A stretch of DNA of 64,000 nt from an uncultured Eubacteriales bacterium (GCA_934454655.1 CAKSFK010000010.1:1-64000); one strand, 5' to 3'. Positions 7,848 to 18,621 are shown, numbered from the stretch's first letter. Notes: generated by a model not told the origin, from the letters alone. Translations and numbers: made by a program.

Positions 7848-8347
7848 AATATCCTCACTTTTTTAAAATACACCTTCAGTTCTCCGTCGTCGGTTTCAAG
7901 CGATATGGGAAGTCCCGTAGCGCCTATAACAAGGCTGTATTCCGTTCCTTCGTTTTTTCCGGTTACAATTAAATCGTCCCCGTTTGCGGCTGCCGAAAGC
8001 TCCTTTAGCTTAATATCGCGCAAAATGCCGTAGAGCCGCTGAGGGGCGGGGGAGTGCGAAGCTTCCGAAACAGCGGTCTTGTATTCAAGTCCGTTGTATT
8101 TTTCCGTTACGTCGGTGCCTGAAAATTCAAAGCTTAAGCCCTCAAGCTCGCTGGGGCTTATTATGCCGAACACCGCCGACATATCGTCCTTAATTTCCGC
8201 GTCATACTCGCTGTATTCGCCGCAGAGGGTTATTTCCGCGGTGAAATGTATTCCGCTTACCGCAGGCGTTGTTTTTGTTTTGGCGCCCGTGCAGCCGCAG
8301 AGCAAAGCCAGCAAAAGGAATATTGCCGCAACCGATATTTTTTTCAA
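7844..8347 (-). CDS. Predicted lipoprotein of unknown function
   Basis: 167 residues. The signal peptide MKKISVAAIFLLLALLCGCTG carries the lipobox LLCGC, so it should be anchored on the outer face of the membrane. The rest looks like a mixed alpha/beta domain without a motif I recognise. It resembles in layout small Clostridia lipoproteins of the LolA-like/DUF kind that sense or carry lipids, but that is speculation. It is 26 bp downstream of nnr and overlaps the LysR gene, so it belongs to the minus-strand run. Confidence 0.75.
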   Translation of the reverse strand: MKKISVAAIFLLLALLCGCTGAKTKTTPAVSGIHFTAEITLCGEYSEYDAEIKDDMSAVFGIISPSELEGLSFEFSGTDVTEKYNGLEYKTAVSEASHSPAPQRLYGILRDIKLKELSAAANGDDLIVTGKNEGTEYSLVIGATGLPISLETDDGELKVYFKKVRIL

Positions 8348-8373
8348 GGATAAGCCCCCCGATACGGAGTTTT

Positions 8374-9831
8374 TTAAAGCTCATCGATAATATCGGACGG
8401 TATTAAAGCGCGCTCGCCCCTTTTTGCGGCGGCAGCGTCCCCGGCGCTCCCGTGCAGCCAAACCGCCGCTTTCGCGGCGTCCTCGGCGGAAAAGCCCTGT
8501 GCCAGCAGGGATACAATAATGCCCGCAAGCACATCTCCGCTGCCGCCTGTTGCCATTCCGGGATTACCGGTCATATTAATAAAAATTTCGCCCTTTGCCG
8601 TTGCAACAACCGTGTTTGCGCCCTTTAACACCAAAACGCAGTTGTTCCGCACTGCAAACGAGCGCGCCGTATCAACCCTGCTGCGCTCGACCTCGTTAAC
8701 GGTCTTTTTGCAGAGCCGTGCCATCTCGCCGGGGTGGGGGGTCAGTATTACCGGAGCTTTTGTGTTTTTAATAATATCTATGCAGTCGCAAACCGCGTTT
8801 ATTCCATCGGCGTCAATACACATAGGAACGCGGCAGTTTTCGGCAATGTTTTTTAAAAGCTCGGCAGTGTGCGGAGTGTTTTTAAGCCCGCACCCGATAA
8901 GCACCGCGTCACACCCGCAGAGCAGTTCGGATACATCGGATAATTCGGGAGCGGGCTGACCGTACCTGTTTTGCTTTACAGGCACGCAGACCGCCTCGGG
9001 TACGGCGGCTGTAAACGGTGCGTAAATGCCCTCGCTTAAGACTGATTTAACTATTCCCGCGCCTGACCTTAAAGCCGCTTTTGCCGCAAGAATTGCCGCC
9101 CCCGCCATTCCGTAGCTTCCGCAGAACATAAGGGCTGTGCCGTAGCTGCCCTTGTGCGAGCCGTGGCGGCGCTTTTGAAATACGGGCTTTTCTGTTGTGA
9201 GCCAGGTATAACCGCAGGGCGCCGCACCTATATCCGCAACGACCGTTTCGCCGCAGTAATCGTATCCGTCGGGCAGGTAAAAACAGGGCTTTAAGGCTAT
9301 AAACGTAACGGTAAGGTCGGCTTTAAACGCCGCTCCCGGCACTTCGCCGCTGTCGCATATAACGCCGCTCGGTATATCGATCGCAACCTTTACGCAATCC
9401 GCCTTGTTTGCGAGAACTATCGCCTTTTCCGCCGCGCCCTCGGGGCTTCGGGTAAGACCCGTGCCGAAAAGCGCGTCTATAATAATGTCGGCATCGCAAA
9501 AATCGGGAGTTTCGGTTTTTTTCACCGAATTAAGGGCATCATAATAAAACCCGGCGTTTTCGGTTTTAGGAACGCCCAGCGGTGTGCAAATGGTCACGTT
9601 TGCGCCGAGTTCGCTTAAAATTCCTGCAATAACACAGCCGTCGCCGCCGTTATTGCCCTTTCCGCACAGAACGGTTATCTTTTTGCCGCGGCAGCGGTAT
9701 TTTGAAGCTATGATTTCGGCAGCCGCCGTGCCCGCGCGGCGCATAAGCTCCCTTAGATCCGTCCCGCCGAGAACGGCGTTTTGCTCGGACTTTTTTATAA
9801 GCTCGGATGAAAGTATCTTCACATCGGGCAT
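8374..9831 (-). CDS. nnr: Bifunctional NAD(P)H-hydrate repair enzyme
   Basis: 485 residues with two domains. Residues 1-210 are the YjeF-N epimerase (GKGNNGGDGCVIAGIL, DIIIDALFGTGLTR, VAIDIPSG), which interconverts R and S forms of NADHX/NADPHX. Residues about 220-485 are the ADP/ATP-dependent dehydratase (GSYGTALMFCGSYGMAGA, ILTPHPGEMARL, TGGSGDVLAGIIVSLLAQG), which restores NAD(P)H. The two activities are fused, as in many bacteria. The start follows the stop of the DUF6106 gene by three bases. Confidence 0.95.
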   Translation of the reverse strand: MPDVKILSSELIKKSEQNAVLGGTDLRELMRRAGTAAAEIIASKYRCRGKKITVLCGKGNNGGDGCVIAGILSELGANVTICTPLGVPKTENAGFYYDALNSVKKTETPDFCDADIIIDALFGTGLTRSPEGAAEKAIVLANKADCVKVAIDIPSGVICDSGEVPGAAFKADLTVTFIALKPCFYLPDGYDYCGETVVADIGAAPCGYTWLTTEKPVFQKRRHGSHKGSYGTALMFCGSYGMAGAAILAAKAALRSGAGIVKSVLSEGIYAPFTAAVPEAVCVPVKQNRYGQPAPELSDVSELLCGCDAVLIGCGLKNTPHTAELLKNIAENCRVPMCIDADGINAVCDCIDIIKNTKAPVILTPHPGEMARLCKKTVNEVERSRVDTARSFAVRNNCVLVLKGANTVVATAKGEIFINMTGNPGMATGGSGDVLAGIIVSLLAQGFSAEDAAKAAVWLHGSAGDAAAAKRGERALIPSDIIDEL

Positions 9832-9834
9832 CCC

Positions 9835-10350
9835 CTAGTCGCGAAAGGCGCTGTTTGCCACAAATTTGGGGACAAACTTTGTAATCGCGCCGCGCACGCG
9901 CTCGTCCGGGGCAAACACAAGGTAGATCGTGCCCTTTCCCTCACGCGAGGAAATAAGCAGGTACGCGTTTTCGTCGCCGCCGCTGCAGGCAAACACAACA
10001 TCCTTGGGGTTTACGGAGTTAAGCAGACCTTCCTTGAATTTTTTGATCTCGGTCACGGTATGGAGTTCGAAGGACAAAACGCGTTTTCTTGAGCTTTTGT
10101 TTATTATTTTGTCAATATCCATTGTGCCGTTGGTAACAATGTACTCGTATTCCGTGTTAAAACGGCAGGAAAGCTTAAACGCACCGTACAGCACGCCGGC
10201 AATAAGCAAAAACGCAAACGAACCCAGAAAGCCCATAAACATAACAAGCAAGAAGCACAGCACAAAAGCCGCAAACCAAATGCCCGCAATGCCCGCAATC
10301 GCTTTGCCGTCCTTTTTAACCGCAATTATTTGTTCAAAAAACGTATCCAT
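9835..10350 (-). CDS. DUF6106-like membrane protein
   Basis: 171 residues. Two adjacent hydrophobic segments at about 18-55 are separated by a short turn, followed by a soluble C-terminal domain beginning FNTEYEYIVTNGTMDIDKI. The pattern of a membrane hairpin plus a PH-like beta domain matches an uncharacterised family common in gut Clostridia, which I recall as DUF6106. Function unknown. It is the first gene of the run with nnr. Confidence 0.7.
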   Translation of the reverse strand: MDTFFEQIIAVKKDGKAIAGIAGIWFAAFVLCFLLVMFMGFLGSFAFLLIAGVLYGAFKLSCRFNTEYEYIVTNGTMDIDKIINKSSRKRVLSFELHTVTEIKKFKEGLLNSVNPKDVVFACSGGDENAYLLISSREGKGTIYLVFAPDERVRGAITKFVPKFVANSAFRD

Positions 10351-10405
10351 GTCATATCCCCTTTGAGATTTATATATAATTATTATACATCATAAGGTAA
10401 CGTAC

Positions 10406-10434
10406 TTGCAATATTTTTTGTTTTAGTATATAAT
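10406..10434 (+). promoter_or_regulatory. Promoter of the PqqD-ABC operon
   Basis: TTGCAA, a 17-base spacer, and a perfect TATAAT, 36 bases before the ATG at 10470. Confidence 0.75.
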
Positions 10435-10469
10435 AAATTTACCTTTTATTTACAAGTGAGGCGCAAAAA

Positions 10470-10739
10470 ATGAGGATTAAAGACGGTTTCGAGGTAGTAA
10501 ATTATCATGGACAGCATACTGTCGTGGCAAACGGCAATAACGGCGGCAAGCTGCAAAATACCATTGTCCTTACGGATACGGCTCTGTTTTTGTGGAATCT
10601 TTTAAAGGAAAAATCGGTTACAAAGTCAGAAATGCTTAATAAGCTTCTTGATAATTTTGAAATCTCCACCGTGCTGGCGCTCGGAGATATTGACGTGTTC
10701 TTGAGAACGATGCGTGAAAACGGAATATTGGAGGAATAA
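10470..10739 (+). CDS. PqqD family peptide-recognition protein
   Basis: 89 residues matching the PqqD fold: an N-terminal beta hairpin (FEVVNYHGQHTVVA), then LTDTALFLWNLLKEKSVTK and a winged-helix end (DIDVFLRTMRENGILE). PqqD proteins and the related RiPP recognition elements bind leader peptides of ribosomal peptides and hand them to modifying enzymes. No radical SAM enzyme, protease or precursor peptide is visible nearby. The stop shares a base with the ATG of the following ABC exporter (TAATG), so the two are translationally coupled and presumably work together. Confidence 0.85.
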   Translation: MRIKDGFEVVNYHGQHTVVANGNNGGKLQNTIVLTDTALFLWNLLKEKSVTKSEMLNKLLDNFEISTVLALGDIDVFLRTMRENGILEE

Positions 10740-12379
10740 TGAAAAAAAAGGAAAACAACAAAAAGGCGCTTAAATGGATATACAAAAGAACAAAGCGTTA
10801 TCTGCCGCTTGTCGGTGTCATATCGGTTACGTCGGCGCTTATTTCACTAAGCGCGGTCGCGCTGGCTCTGGTTACAAAATCGGTTCTGGACGTTGCGACC
10901 GGGGACGCCGAGGGCAGCATTGCGTCATACGGCATACTGCTTTTTGCGGTTGTTATTTTGCAGGTCTTGCTTTATGCCGTTGATTCCGTGACCGATACAT
11001 ACGCAACCGAAAAAATGCGTATGGCGCTCAGAGGCTATCTTTTTGAGTCCCTTTGCCGCCGCAGATATTCGGAGATAAGCGGTTATCACTCGGGCGATAT
11101 TCTTAACCGCTTTACGTCCGACGCGGATGTTATCGTTAACGCTGCGGTTGCGGTTATACCCGATATAGTTTCCATTGCCACAAAGCTTATTGCAGGGCTC
11201 GGGGCAATGCTTATAATCAATGCCCGCATAGCGCTTGCGGTGCTGATACTGGGCGCCGCAGTACCGGCGGCAGGCAGAATTATTAACAAAAAATACAAGT
11301 ACCTGCACAAGGAGTGCCAGAAAACCGAGGGCGCGACAAGGTCCTTTTTGCAGGAATGTTTTGAAAACATAGTTGTTATAAAAACCTTTGTAAGCGAAAC
11401 GCCGTTTGTTAAAAAACTGAACGGATATATGAACAAAAGCTTTAAGGTTAAAATGAAAAGGACAGGGTTTTCGGTTTTCAGCTGGCTCAGTCTTTACGCG
11501 TTCTTCACTGCGGGATATTATGCCGTGCTTTTGTGGGGAGCGGGCGGAATAGCCGCGAGTACGCTCACAGTGGGAACGCTCACCGCGTTTTTACAGCTTT
11601 TCTCACAGCTTAGGGCGCCCCTTCAGGGGGTTTCGGGCATAATTCCGCAGTATTATCAGGCGATAGCCTCTGCCGAAAGACTTATTGAGCTTGAGGACAA
11701 GCCCGAGGAATGTGCGCCGTTGCCCGAGGACAGGCTTGAGGCTGTAAAAAAGGATTTTGCGTCGATTAATATTAATAATGTTAGCTTTTCGTACGGAGGT
11801 AAGCCTGTAATTGAAAATCTGAGCTTTTCGGCGGAAAGGGGACACATAACCGCAATAACGGGCGAATCGGGCAGCGGCAAAAGCACGCTTTTTAAGCTTA
11901 TTTTGGGGCTGTACGAGCCGAACGGCGGGGAAATTACCGTAAACGGCAATATTTCGGCGGACGCGTCCTTGCGCGGGCTTTTTGCCTATGTTCCGCAGGG
12001 CAATATGGTGCTTTCGGGTACCGTGAGGGATAATATAACCCTCTGCAACCCCGACGTTGCCGATGAGGCTGTAAAAAAAGCCACGGAAGCGGCTGAAATA
12101 TACGACTATATAGCCTCCCTGCCCGATGGTTTCCAAACCGTGCTGAACGAACGGGGAGCGGGTCTTTCCGAGGGGCAGATACAGCGCATTTCCATTGCGC
12201 GCGCCCTTCTTGTAAACGCGCCGATATTGCTGCTTGACGAGGCGACAAGCGCGCTTGACGAGGCAACCGAAACAAGGGTGCTTACCAATATAAAAAATAT
12301 GACGGACAAAACCGTTCTCTTTATAACCCATCGCAACACAAGCCTTAAGGTGTGCGACAGAATAATTCATATTGCATAA
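10739..12379 (+). CDS. ABC exporter (fused permease and ATPase)
   Basis: 546 residues: a six-helix ABC exporter membrane domain (about 15-310) and an ATPase domain (about 330-546) with Walker A GESGSGKST, signature LSEGQIQR, Walker B ILLLDEATSALDEA and the H-loop TH. The signature has E for the usual G of LSGGQ. There is no N-terminal C39 peptidase domain. Coupling with a PqqD protein suggests export of a modified peptide; a lipid or drug exporter is the alternative. It ends before a strong bidirectional hairpin. Confidence 0.92.
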   Translation: MKKKENNKKALKWIYKRTKRYLPLVGVISVTSALISLSAVALALVTKSVLDVATGDAEGSIASYGILLFAVVILQVLLYAVDSVTDTYATEKMRMALRGYLFESLCRRRYSEISGYHSGDILNRFTSDADVIVNAAVAVIPDIVSIATKLIAGLGAMLIINARIALAVLILGAAVPAAGRIINKKYKYLHKECQKTEGATRSFLQECFENIVVIKTFVSETPFVKKLNGYMNKSFKVKMKRTGFSVFSWLSLYAFFTAGYYAVLLWGAGGIAASTLTVGTLTAFLQLFSQLRAPLQGVSGIIPQYYQAIASAERLIELEDKPEECAPLPEDRLEAVKKDFASININNVSFSYGGKPVIENLSFSAERGHITAITGESGSGKSTLFKLILGLYEPNGGEITVNGNISADASLRGLFAYVPQGNMVLSGTVRDNITLCNPDVADEAVKKATEAAEIYDYIASLPDGFQTVLNERGAGLSEGQIQRISIARALLVNAPILLLDEATSALDEATETRVLTNIKNMTDKTVLFITHRNTSLKVCDRIIHIA

Positions 12380-12387
12380 TATTAAAA

Positions 12388-12433
12388 CCCGCGCGGCGGC
12401 AGATGACTTAAGTACCATCTGCCGCCGCGCGGG
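12388..12433. terminator. Bidirectional terminator between the exporter and the ATP synthase operon
   Basis: An 18-bp GC-rich perfect stem (CCCGCGCGGCGGCAGATG and its complement) around a 10-base loop. T-rich tails follow on both strands (CTGTTTT on plus, GGGTTTTAAT on minus), so it can end both convergent transcripts. Confidence 0.85.
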
Positions 12434-12501
12434 CTGTTTTGAGGGCTGTCCCGTTCCGCGGGTTTTTACGCCGCCGGCGAAGGGGGAGAAAAGCCGCAAA
12501 A

Positions 12502-12909
12502 TTAACGCGGTTTGCTGTTTTTTAATTTAAGCCTTGCAAGCGAACGCGCAAGGAATATTTCGTTGCTTTGGTGTTCCTTGATATTTTCGGCGTGTTCCAG
12601 TCTTTCAAGGGCAATTTTGCGCGCCTGCTCGGCTCTGGCGGCGTCAATTTCCTCGGGCCATTCACAGCAGCGCGAGAACACCAGCACCTCATCGCGGCGA
12701 ACCTCCATAAATCCGCCCGAAATAAAGGCGCTTTTCCACTCGCCGTCGCGTTTTATCTTTATTTCGCCTATCGAAAGGGCGGCAACCATTGTCATATGCC
12801 CTTTCAATATGCCTATTTCCCCGTTGTCGGTCTGGCAGATTATTTGCTCCGCCTCGCCTTTAAAAAACTGCTTGCCGGGGGTTATTATTTCAAGTAAAAA
12901 ACCGTCCAT
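12502..12909 (-). CDS. atpC: F-type ATP synthase epsilon subunit
   Basis: 135 residues: an N-terminal beta-sandwich (LLEIITPGKQFFKGEAEQIICQTDNGEIGILKGHMTMVAAL) and a C-terminal helical hairpin with EEIDAARAEQARKIALERLE. It is part of the central stalk and can inhibit ATP hydrolysis. Last gene of the operon, 11 bases after atpD. Confidence 0.95.
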   Translation of the reverse strand: MDGFLLEIITPGKQFFKGEAEQIICQTDNGEIGILKGHMTMVAALSIGEIKIKRDGEWKSAFISGGFMEVRRDEVLVFSRCCEWPEEIDAARAEQARKIALERLEHAENIKEHQSNEIFLARSLARLKLKNSKPR

Positions 12910-12920
12910 ACTAAAATTCC

Positions 12921-14309
<1,389 letters not shown>

Positions 14310-14347
14310 TCACCCTTTCCGATGTAACAGGATATGAACCTGTCACG

Positions 14348-15226
14348 CTATACTCCGCTGTTCTGAACCTGTGTCGCGGCGGCAATTTCGGTTATTTCGT
14401 TGGTAATAACAAGCTGCCTTACCGCGTTTATCTGTTCGGAAAGCTTTTCTATCATCTTGTCGGCGTTTTTTGTTGCGTTTTGCATTGCGGTCATTCTTGC
14501 GGCGTTCTCGCTCGCCGCCGCCTGCATTATAATGTCATAGACCATACCGATGATATACTGCGGCACCGCACGGTCAAAAACCGTTTTAATATCGGGTTCG
14601 TAGATAACCTCGGTTTCGTACTTGTTTTCGTATTCAACATCGTCAAAATCCCGCCTTAAAAGCGGAAGAATACGGCGGCATTCGGGAACCTGAACGGCAG
14701 AGTTTACATATTTTGTGTAAACAATATACACTTCGCTTACCTCGCGCTCGTCATAAAGGCTTACGATATTCTCCGCAAGCTCGGTTGCAAGGTGCAGCGA
14801 GGGCTTTTGCGACGCGCCGTACCAGCTTGACGCCGGCGTTACGCCGCGGTTTTTAAAAAGCTCCGTCCCCTTAAGCCCCAGTGAATAAAGCACGGTTTCC
14901 CTGTGCTCCCGCATTTTATCAAGGGTTAAATTAACTATTGCCGAGTTGTACCCGCCGCACAGACCCTTATCGGAAGTGACGGCAAAATACAGCGCTTTTC
15001 CACCCTCGGTAAGCTCTAAAAATGGGTCGCTTAAATCGTTATGCTTGGTTTTTGATACAATGTCTTTCATAGTTGAACGCAAACGCTTCATATATGAAAG
15101 GTTATAGCTTATATTCTGCATAGATTTTTTCATCCGCGAGGTAGAAAGCAGATACATTGCATTGGATATCTGACGTGTTTGCTCTATTGCGTTAAGGTGC
15201 TGCTTTAATTCACTTATGTTCTCCAT
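14348..15226 (-). CDS. atpG: F-type ATP synthase gamma subunit
   Basis: 292 residues. The N-terminal helix (LKQHLNAIEQTRQISNAMYLLSTSRM) and C-terminal helix (ASENAARMTAMQNATKNADKMIEKL) form the rotating coiled coil, and the central Rossmann-like part has FAVTSDKGLCGGYNSAIV. The start overlaps the end of atpA by 17 bases and is preceded by AAGGAAAG, so translation is coupled. Gamma is the rotary shaft of F1. Confidence 0.95.
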   Translation of the reverse strand: MENISELKQHLNAIEQTRQISNAMYLLSTSRMKKSMQNISYNLSYMKRLRSTMKDIVSKTKHNDLSDPFLELTEGGKALYFAVTSDKGLCGGYNSAIVNLTLDKMREHRETVLYSLGLKGTELFKNRGVTPASSWYGASQKPSLHLATELAENIVSLYDEREVSEVYIVYTKYVNSAVQVPECRRILPLLRRDFDDVEYENKYETEVIYEPDIKTVFDRAVPQYIIGMVYDIIMQAAASENAARMTAMQNATKNADKMIEKLSEQINAVRQLVITNEITEIAAATQVQNSGV

Positions 15227-16730
15227 TTGAATAGCTTTCCTTAAATTGATTCAAAGAATTTGTAAGCTCGGCGGAGTTTTCGTCGGTCAGTTCACCCGTG
15301 GTATTGACCGCATTTTCCACGCCGACGCAGTTCTCGTGCAGGTAGCTTAGCATCTCGCCTGAAAATCCGCGCACATCCGCCTCTTTTATGCCTGTGAAGA
15401 TGTTGTTGCGGTACGCAAAAAGCAACGCTGTTTGTTCAAACAGGCTGTAAGGCTTAGATTTAGGCTGCTTTAAAAGCTCGGTAAGCGTTCTGCCGCGTTC
15501 AAGCAGTTTTCTTGTGGATTCGTCCACATCGCTGCCGAAACGTGTGAACACCGCCATTTCGCGGTATTGCGACAGTTCGATACGCAGTGTTCCCGATACT
15601 TTACGCATAGCCTTGTGCTGAGCCGCTCTGCCGACGCGCGATACCGAAAGACCCGTATTCACCGCAGGTCTTACGCCGCTGTGGAAAAGCTCGGTTTCAA
15701 GGTATATCTGACCGTCCGTTATTGAAATAACGTTTGTGGGTATATACGCCGAGATATTTCCGCCCATTGTTTCAATTATCGGCATTGCGGTTATACTGCC
15801 GCCGCCCAGCTTCTCGCTCATACAGGCGCTGCGCTCAAGCAGACGGCTGTGGAGATAGAAAACATCGCCGGGGTATGCCTCTCTTCCGGGCGGTCTGTGC
15901 AGAAGGAGCGACATTGTACGGTAGGCTACGGCGTGCTTTGAAAGATCGTCGTAAATAACAAGCACATCCCTGCCTTTTTTCATAAAGCCTTCTGCTACCG
16001 CGCAGGCGGCATACGGAGCCAGATACTGCATTGCGGGGCTGTCCGACGCGGTTGCAGCAACCACAAGGCTGTATTTCATAGCGCCGGTTTTTTCAAGCGT
16101 TTCAATTATCTGCGCTATGTTGGAAGCCTTTTGACCTATCGCGCAGTAAATGCACAGTACGTCGCTGTTTTTTTGATTTATAACCGTATCTATGGCAATA
16201 GAGGTCTTGCCGGTCTGCCTGTCGCCTATAATAAGTTCTCTCTGACCTCTGCCTATGGGTATCATACTGTCGATTGCCATTATTCCCGTTTCAAGCGGCT
16301 TATCAACAGGGCGGCGCTCCATAATTGTGGGGGCGGGCGCTTCACACGGCAGATGCTCTTTTATTTCAAGCGGCTTGCCGTCCAGCGGTCTGCCTATCGG
16401 GTCTATGACCCTGCCTATCAGCTGTTCGCCTACGGGCGCTTCAGCCACAACGCCTGTGCCTTTAACGCTGTCGCCCACGTTTACGGTGTCGGCATTGTTC
16501 ATAAGCACCGCGCCGACGCCGTCCTCGGTAAGGTCAAGCGCCATTCCGTAAACGCCGCTCTCAAATTCGAGAAGCTCGCCGTAAAGCCTGTCGGGCAATC
16601 CGGTAACGCGCACAACGCCGTCACCCACGCTTGAAACTCTTCCGCAGCGGTAAACGATAGGCTCTGCCTTATAGTCGGCTATTCTTTTTTTAAGAAAAGA
16701 GCCAAGCTCTTCAAACTGTACCTCAGGCAC
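15210..16730 (-). CDS. atpA: F-type ATP synthase alpha subunit
   Basis: 506 residues, full length. P-loop GDRQTGKT, IYCAIGQKASNIAQ, LVIYDDLSKHAVAYR and the arginine-finger segment VSRVGRAAQ are all present. It starts with GTG at 16730, after AGGAGC. The N-terminal helix that normally docks on the delta subunit (EELGSFLKKRIADYK) is present, which is notable because the delta subunit here lacks its usual alpha-binding domain. Confidence 0.97.
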   Translation of the reverse strand: MPEVQFEELGSFLKKRIADYKAEPIVYRCGRVSSVGDGVVRVTGLPDRLYGELLEFESGVYGMALDLTEDGVGAVLMNNADTVNVGDSVKGTGVVAEAPVGEQLIGRVIDPIGRPLDGKPLEIKEHLPCEAPAPTIMERRPVDKPLETGIMAIDSMIPIGRGQRELIIGDRQTGKTSIAIDTVINQKNSDVLCIYCAIGQKASNIAQIIETLEKTGAMKYSLVVAATASDSPAMQYLAPYAACAVAEGFMKKGRDVLVIYDDLSKHAVAYRTMSLLLHRPPGREAYPGDVFYLHSRLLERSACMSEKLGGGSITAMPIIETMGGNISAYIPTNVISITDGQIYLETELFHSGVRPAVNTGLSVSRVGRAAQHKAMRKVSGTLRIELSQYREMAVFTRFGSDVDESTRKLLERGRTLTELLKQPKSKPYSLFEQTALLFAYRNNIFTGIKEADVRGFSGEMLSYLHENCVGVENAVNTTGELTDENSAELTNSLNQFKESYSNGEHK

Positions 16731-16741
16731 TGTTCTCGCTC

Positions 16742-16960
16742 CTATCCGTCAATTTCTCTTTTCATTTCCTTTAACTGCGAAGAAATGCTCAAATCGTAAA
16801 CCTTACCGTCCGCCTCGGCAATAAATCCGCCTACAATGCCGTTGTCACAGACCTGTTTGAAATTGAGGTCCTCGCCGAGCATCTCGCGAAAGCCGCGGCA
16901 AACGCGCGCATAGGTTGCGTCCGACATATTCTCCGCCGTTTTAATGACAACCGTTTTCAC
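16742..16960 (-). CDS. atpH: Truncated-type ATP synthase delta subunit (C-terminal domain only)
   Basis: 72 residues, compared with about 175-180 for a usual delta subunit. The sequence GGFIAEADGKVYDLSISSQLKEMK matches the conserved C-terminal domain that contacts the b subunits; the six-helix N-terminal domain that caps the alpha subunits is absent. The gene lies in the normal delta position, its start overlaps atpF's stop by four bases, and atpF is full length, so a missing domain cannot be hidden by a simple frameshift. It is either a natural minimal form or an old deletion; the tight spacing favours a settled arrangement. Confidence 0.85.
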   Translation of the reverse strand: MKTVVIKTAENMSDATYARVCRGFREMLGEDLNFKQVCDNGIVGGFIAEADGKVYDLSISSQLKEMKREIDG

Positions 16961-17457
16961 CTGTTACCACCCTGCTTTGCAAAGAAGTCGTCCGCAATAC
17001 GCATATTATCCGCGTCGGTAACCTCGCGCGACAGTATCTTCTTTGAAATATCAAACGCAAGGTCGGTGATCTCGCCCTGCATACCGCTAAGCTTAGCCTC
17101 GCGTTCCTTTTCGGCGTTCTCGCGCGCTTTTTCGGTTATTTCGGCGGCGCTCTGCCTAGCGCTTTCAATTATTTCGTCCGCCTTAAGTTTAGCGTCGCTT
17201 TCCGCCTTTTTAACAAGCTGAGCGCTTTCCGTGCGGCTGTTCTTTATAAGCTCATTGTATTTTTCAAGCTCGCCGTCCGCTTTAAATTTAGCGTCCGCCG
17301 CATCACTCAGTTCCTTTGCGATTCTTTCTTTGCGCGCGTCAAGAAACTTTTTAACCGGCTTATACGCAAGCGTTCTAACAATAACAAACAGGATGACAAT
17401 GTTGATTATGTTGATTATCAGGTCTTTAACAGCGTCTGATATTACCAAGCCTTCCAT
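16957..17457 (-). CDS. atpF: F-type ATP synthase b subunit
   Basis: 166 residues: an N-terminal membrane helix (LIINIINIVILFVIVRTLAYKPV) followed by a long charged alpha-helix (KKFLDARKERIAKELSDAADAKFKADGELEKY and onward) that forms the peripheral stalk dimer. Length and form are standard, so it is not a b-delta fusion. The stop overlaps atpH by four bases. Confidence 0.95.
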   Translation of the reverse strand: MEGLVISDAVKDLIINIINIVILFVIVRTLAYKPVKKFLDARKERIAKELSDAADAKFKADGELEKYNELIKNSRTESAQLVKKAESDAKLKADEIIESARQSAAEITEKARENAEKEREAKLSGMQGEITDLAFDISKKILSREVTDADNMRIADDFFAKQGGNR

Positions 17458-17481
17458 AATGTATCTCCGTTCAAATTAAAC

Positions 17482-17712
<231 letters not shown>

Positions 17713-18621
17713 TTACTCTATTGCCTCGTTTATAAACGTAAGCGACAGTATTACAAAAATATAAGTTTGTATAAGCGGGTGGAAAAGGTTAAAATACAAC
17801 CCAGCCACTGCCGGAATACCGGCGCCGTAGCCGCCTAAAACCGATTTTAAAAGGTCCATTACTATCATTCCGCCGAGCATATTTCCGAAAAGTCGGCAGG
17901 CAAGCGATACCGGAACCGCAATATCGCTTAATATCTTCATCGGCAGTATAAGCGGGGTAGGGCTTGAAAGATATTTTATTCTGCCCGAAAGCCCCTTCTT
18001 TCTTATGCCGTAGAAATTTATAAGCGCGAAGGTTATAAGACCCATTGCAAGCGTTACAAGCAGATCGGATGTCGGGGGGCGCTGTCCCAACAGTTCGGAG
18101 GTGGCGGCAAGCACCATAAATACCGCTACCGAATACATATAGGGCGCCAATTCTCCCGAATAATCGCCCACAGTGTTCTTTGTGAAGTTTTCCATTGCCT
18201 CAACGCTTAATTCCATAATGTTCTGAAACGCGTTTTTCGGTCTGTCGGGATCAAAGCGCGGAAACACCAAAAACCTGAACACAAGGCACAAAACCGCCGC
18301 AACGGCAATTATTATCCAGCTTAAAACCGTTGTTTTTGCAAACGACATTCCGAAAACTTCGGTTCGTTCGCTGAACATTTCAAATTCAACATTCATTCCG
18401 CCCTTTGCGTGCGAAACCGTTGCTATTGCCGTGCCTACAAAGAACCACGCCGCAATAATGCAGAGCGCAAGCAGCATTTTCGAGCGCTTTTTAAGCTTTT
18501 TTGTTTCGCCGTGGTGATGCTTTATCTGTGAATGAACGGCGCAGTAGCCGATAAATCCCAGTACAAAAAGCACCGCCGATAGCGCAAACTCAGTTATTGT
18601 TATTGCTTTCGTTTTTACCAT
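17713..18621 (-). CDS. atpB: F-type ATP synthase a subunit with N-terminal extension
   Basis: About 302 residues from the ATG at 18621. The C-terminal two thirds is a normal a subunit: LAPYMYSVAVFMVLAATSELLG, then the critical arginine in VPVSLACRLFGNMLGG, and FHPLIQTYIFVILSLTFINEA. The N-terminal ~90 residues add two hydrophobic helices (TITEFALSAVLFVLGFIGY, MLLALCIIAAWFFVGTAIA) separated by a His/Lys-rich stretch, which most bacterial a subunits lack. The start has only a weak GGGGG upstream and overlaps atpI by 32 bases; a downstream start near residue 70-75 is possible. Confidence 0.88.
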   Translation of the reverse strand: MVKTKAITITEFALSAVLFVLGFIGYCAVHSQIKHHHGETKKLKKRSKMLLALCIIAAWFFVGTAIATVSHAKGGMNVEFEMFSERTEVFGMSFAKTTVLSWIIIAVAAVLCLVFRFLVFPRFDPDRPKNAFQNIMELSVEAMENFTKNTVGDYSGELAPYMYSVAVFMVLAATSELLGQRPPTSDLLVTLAMGLITFALINFYGIRKKGLSGRIKYLSSPTPLILPMKILSDIAVPVSLACRLFGNMLGGMIVMDLLKSVLGGYGAGIPAVAGLYFNLFHPLIQTYIFVILSLTFINEAIE

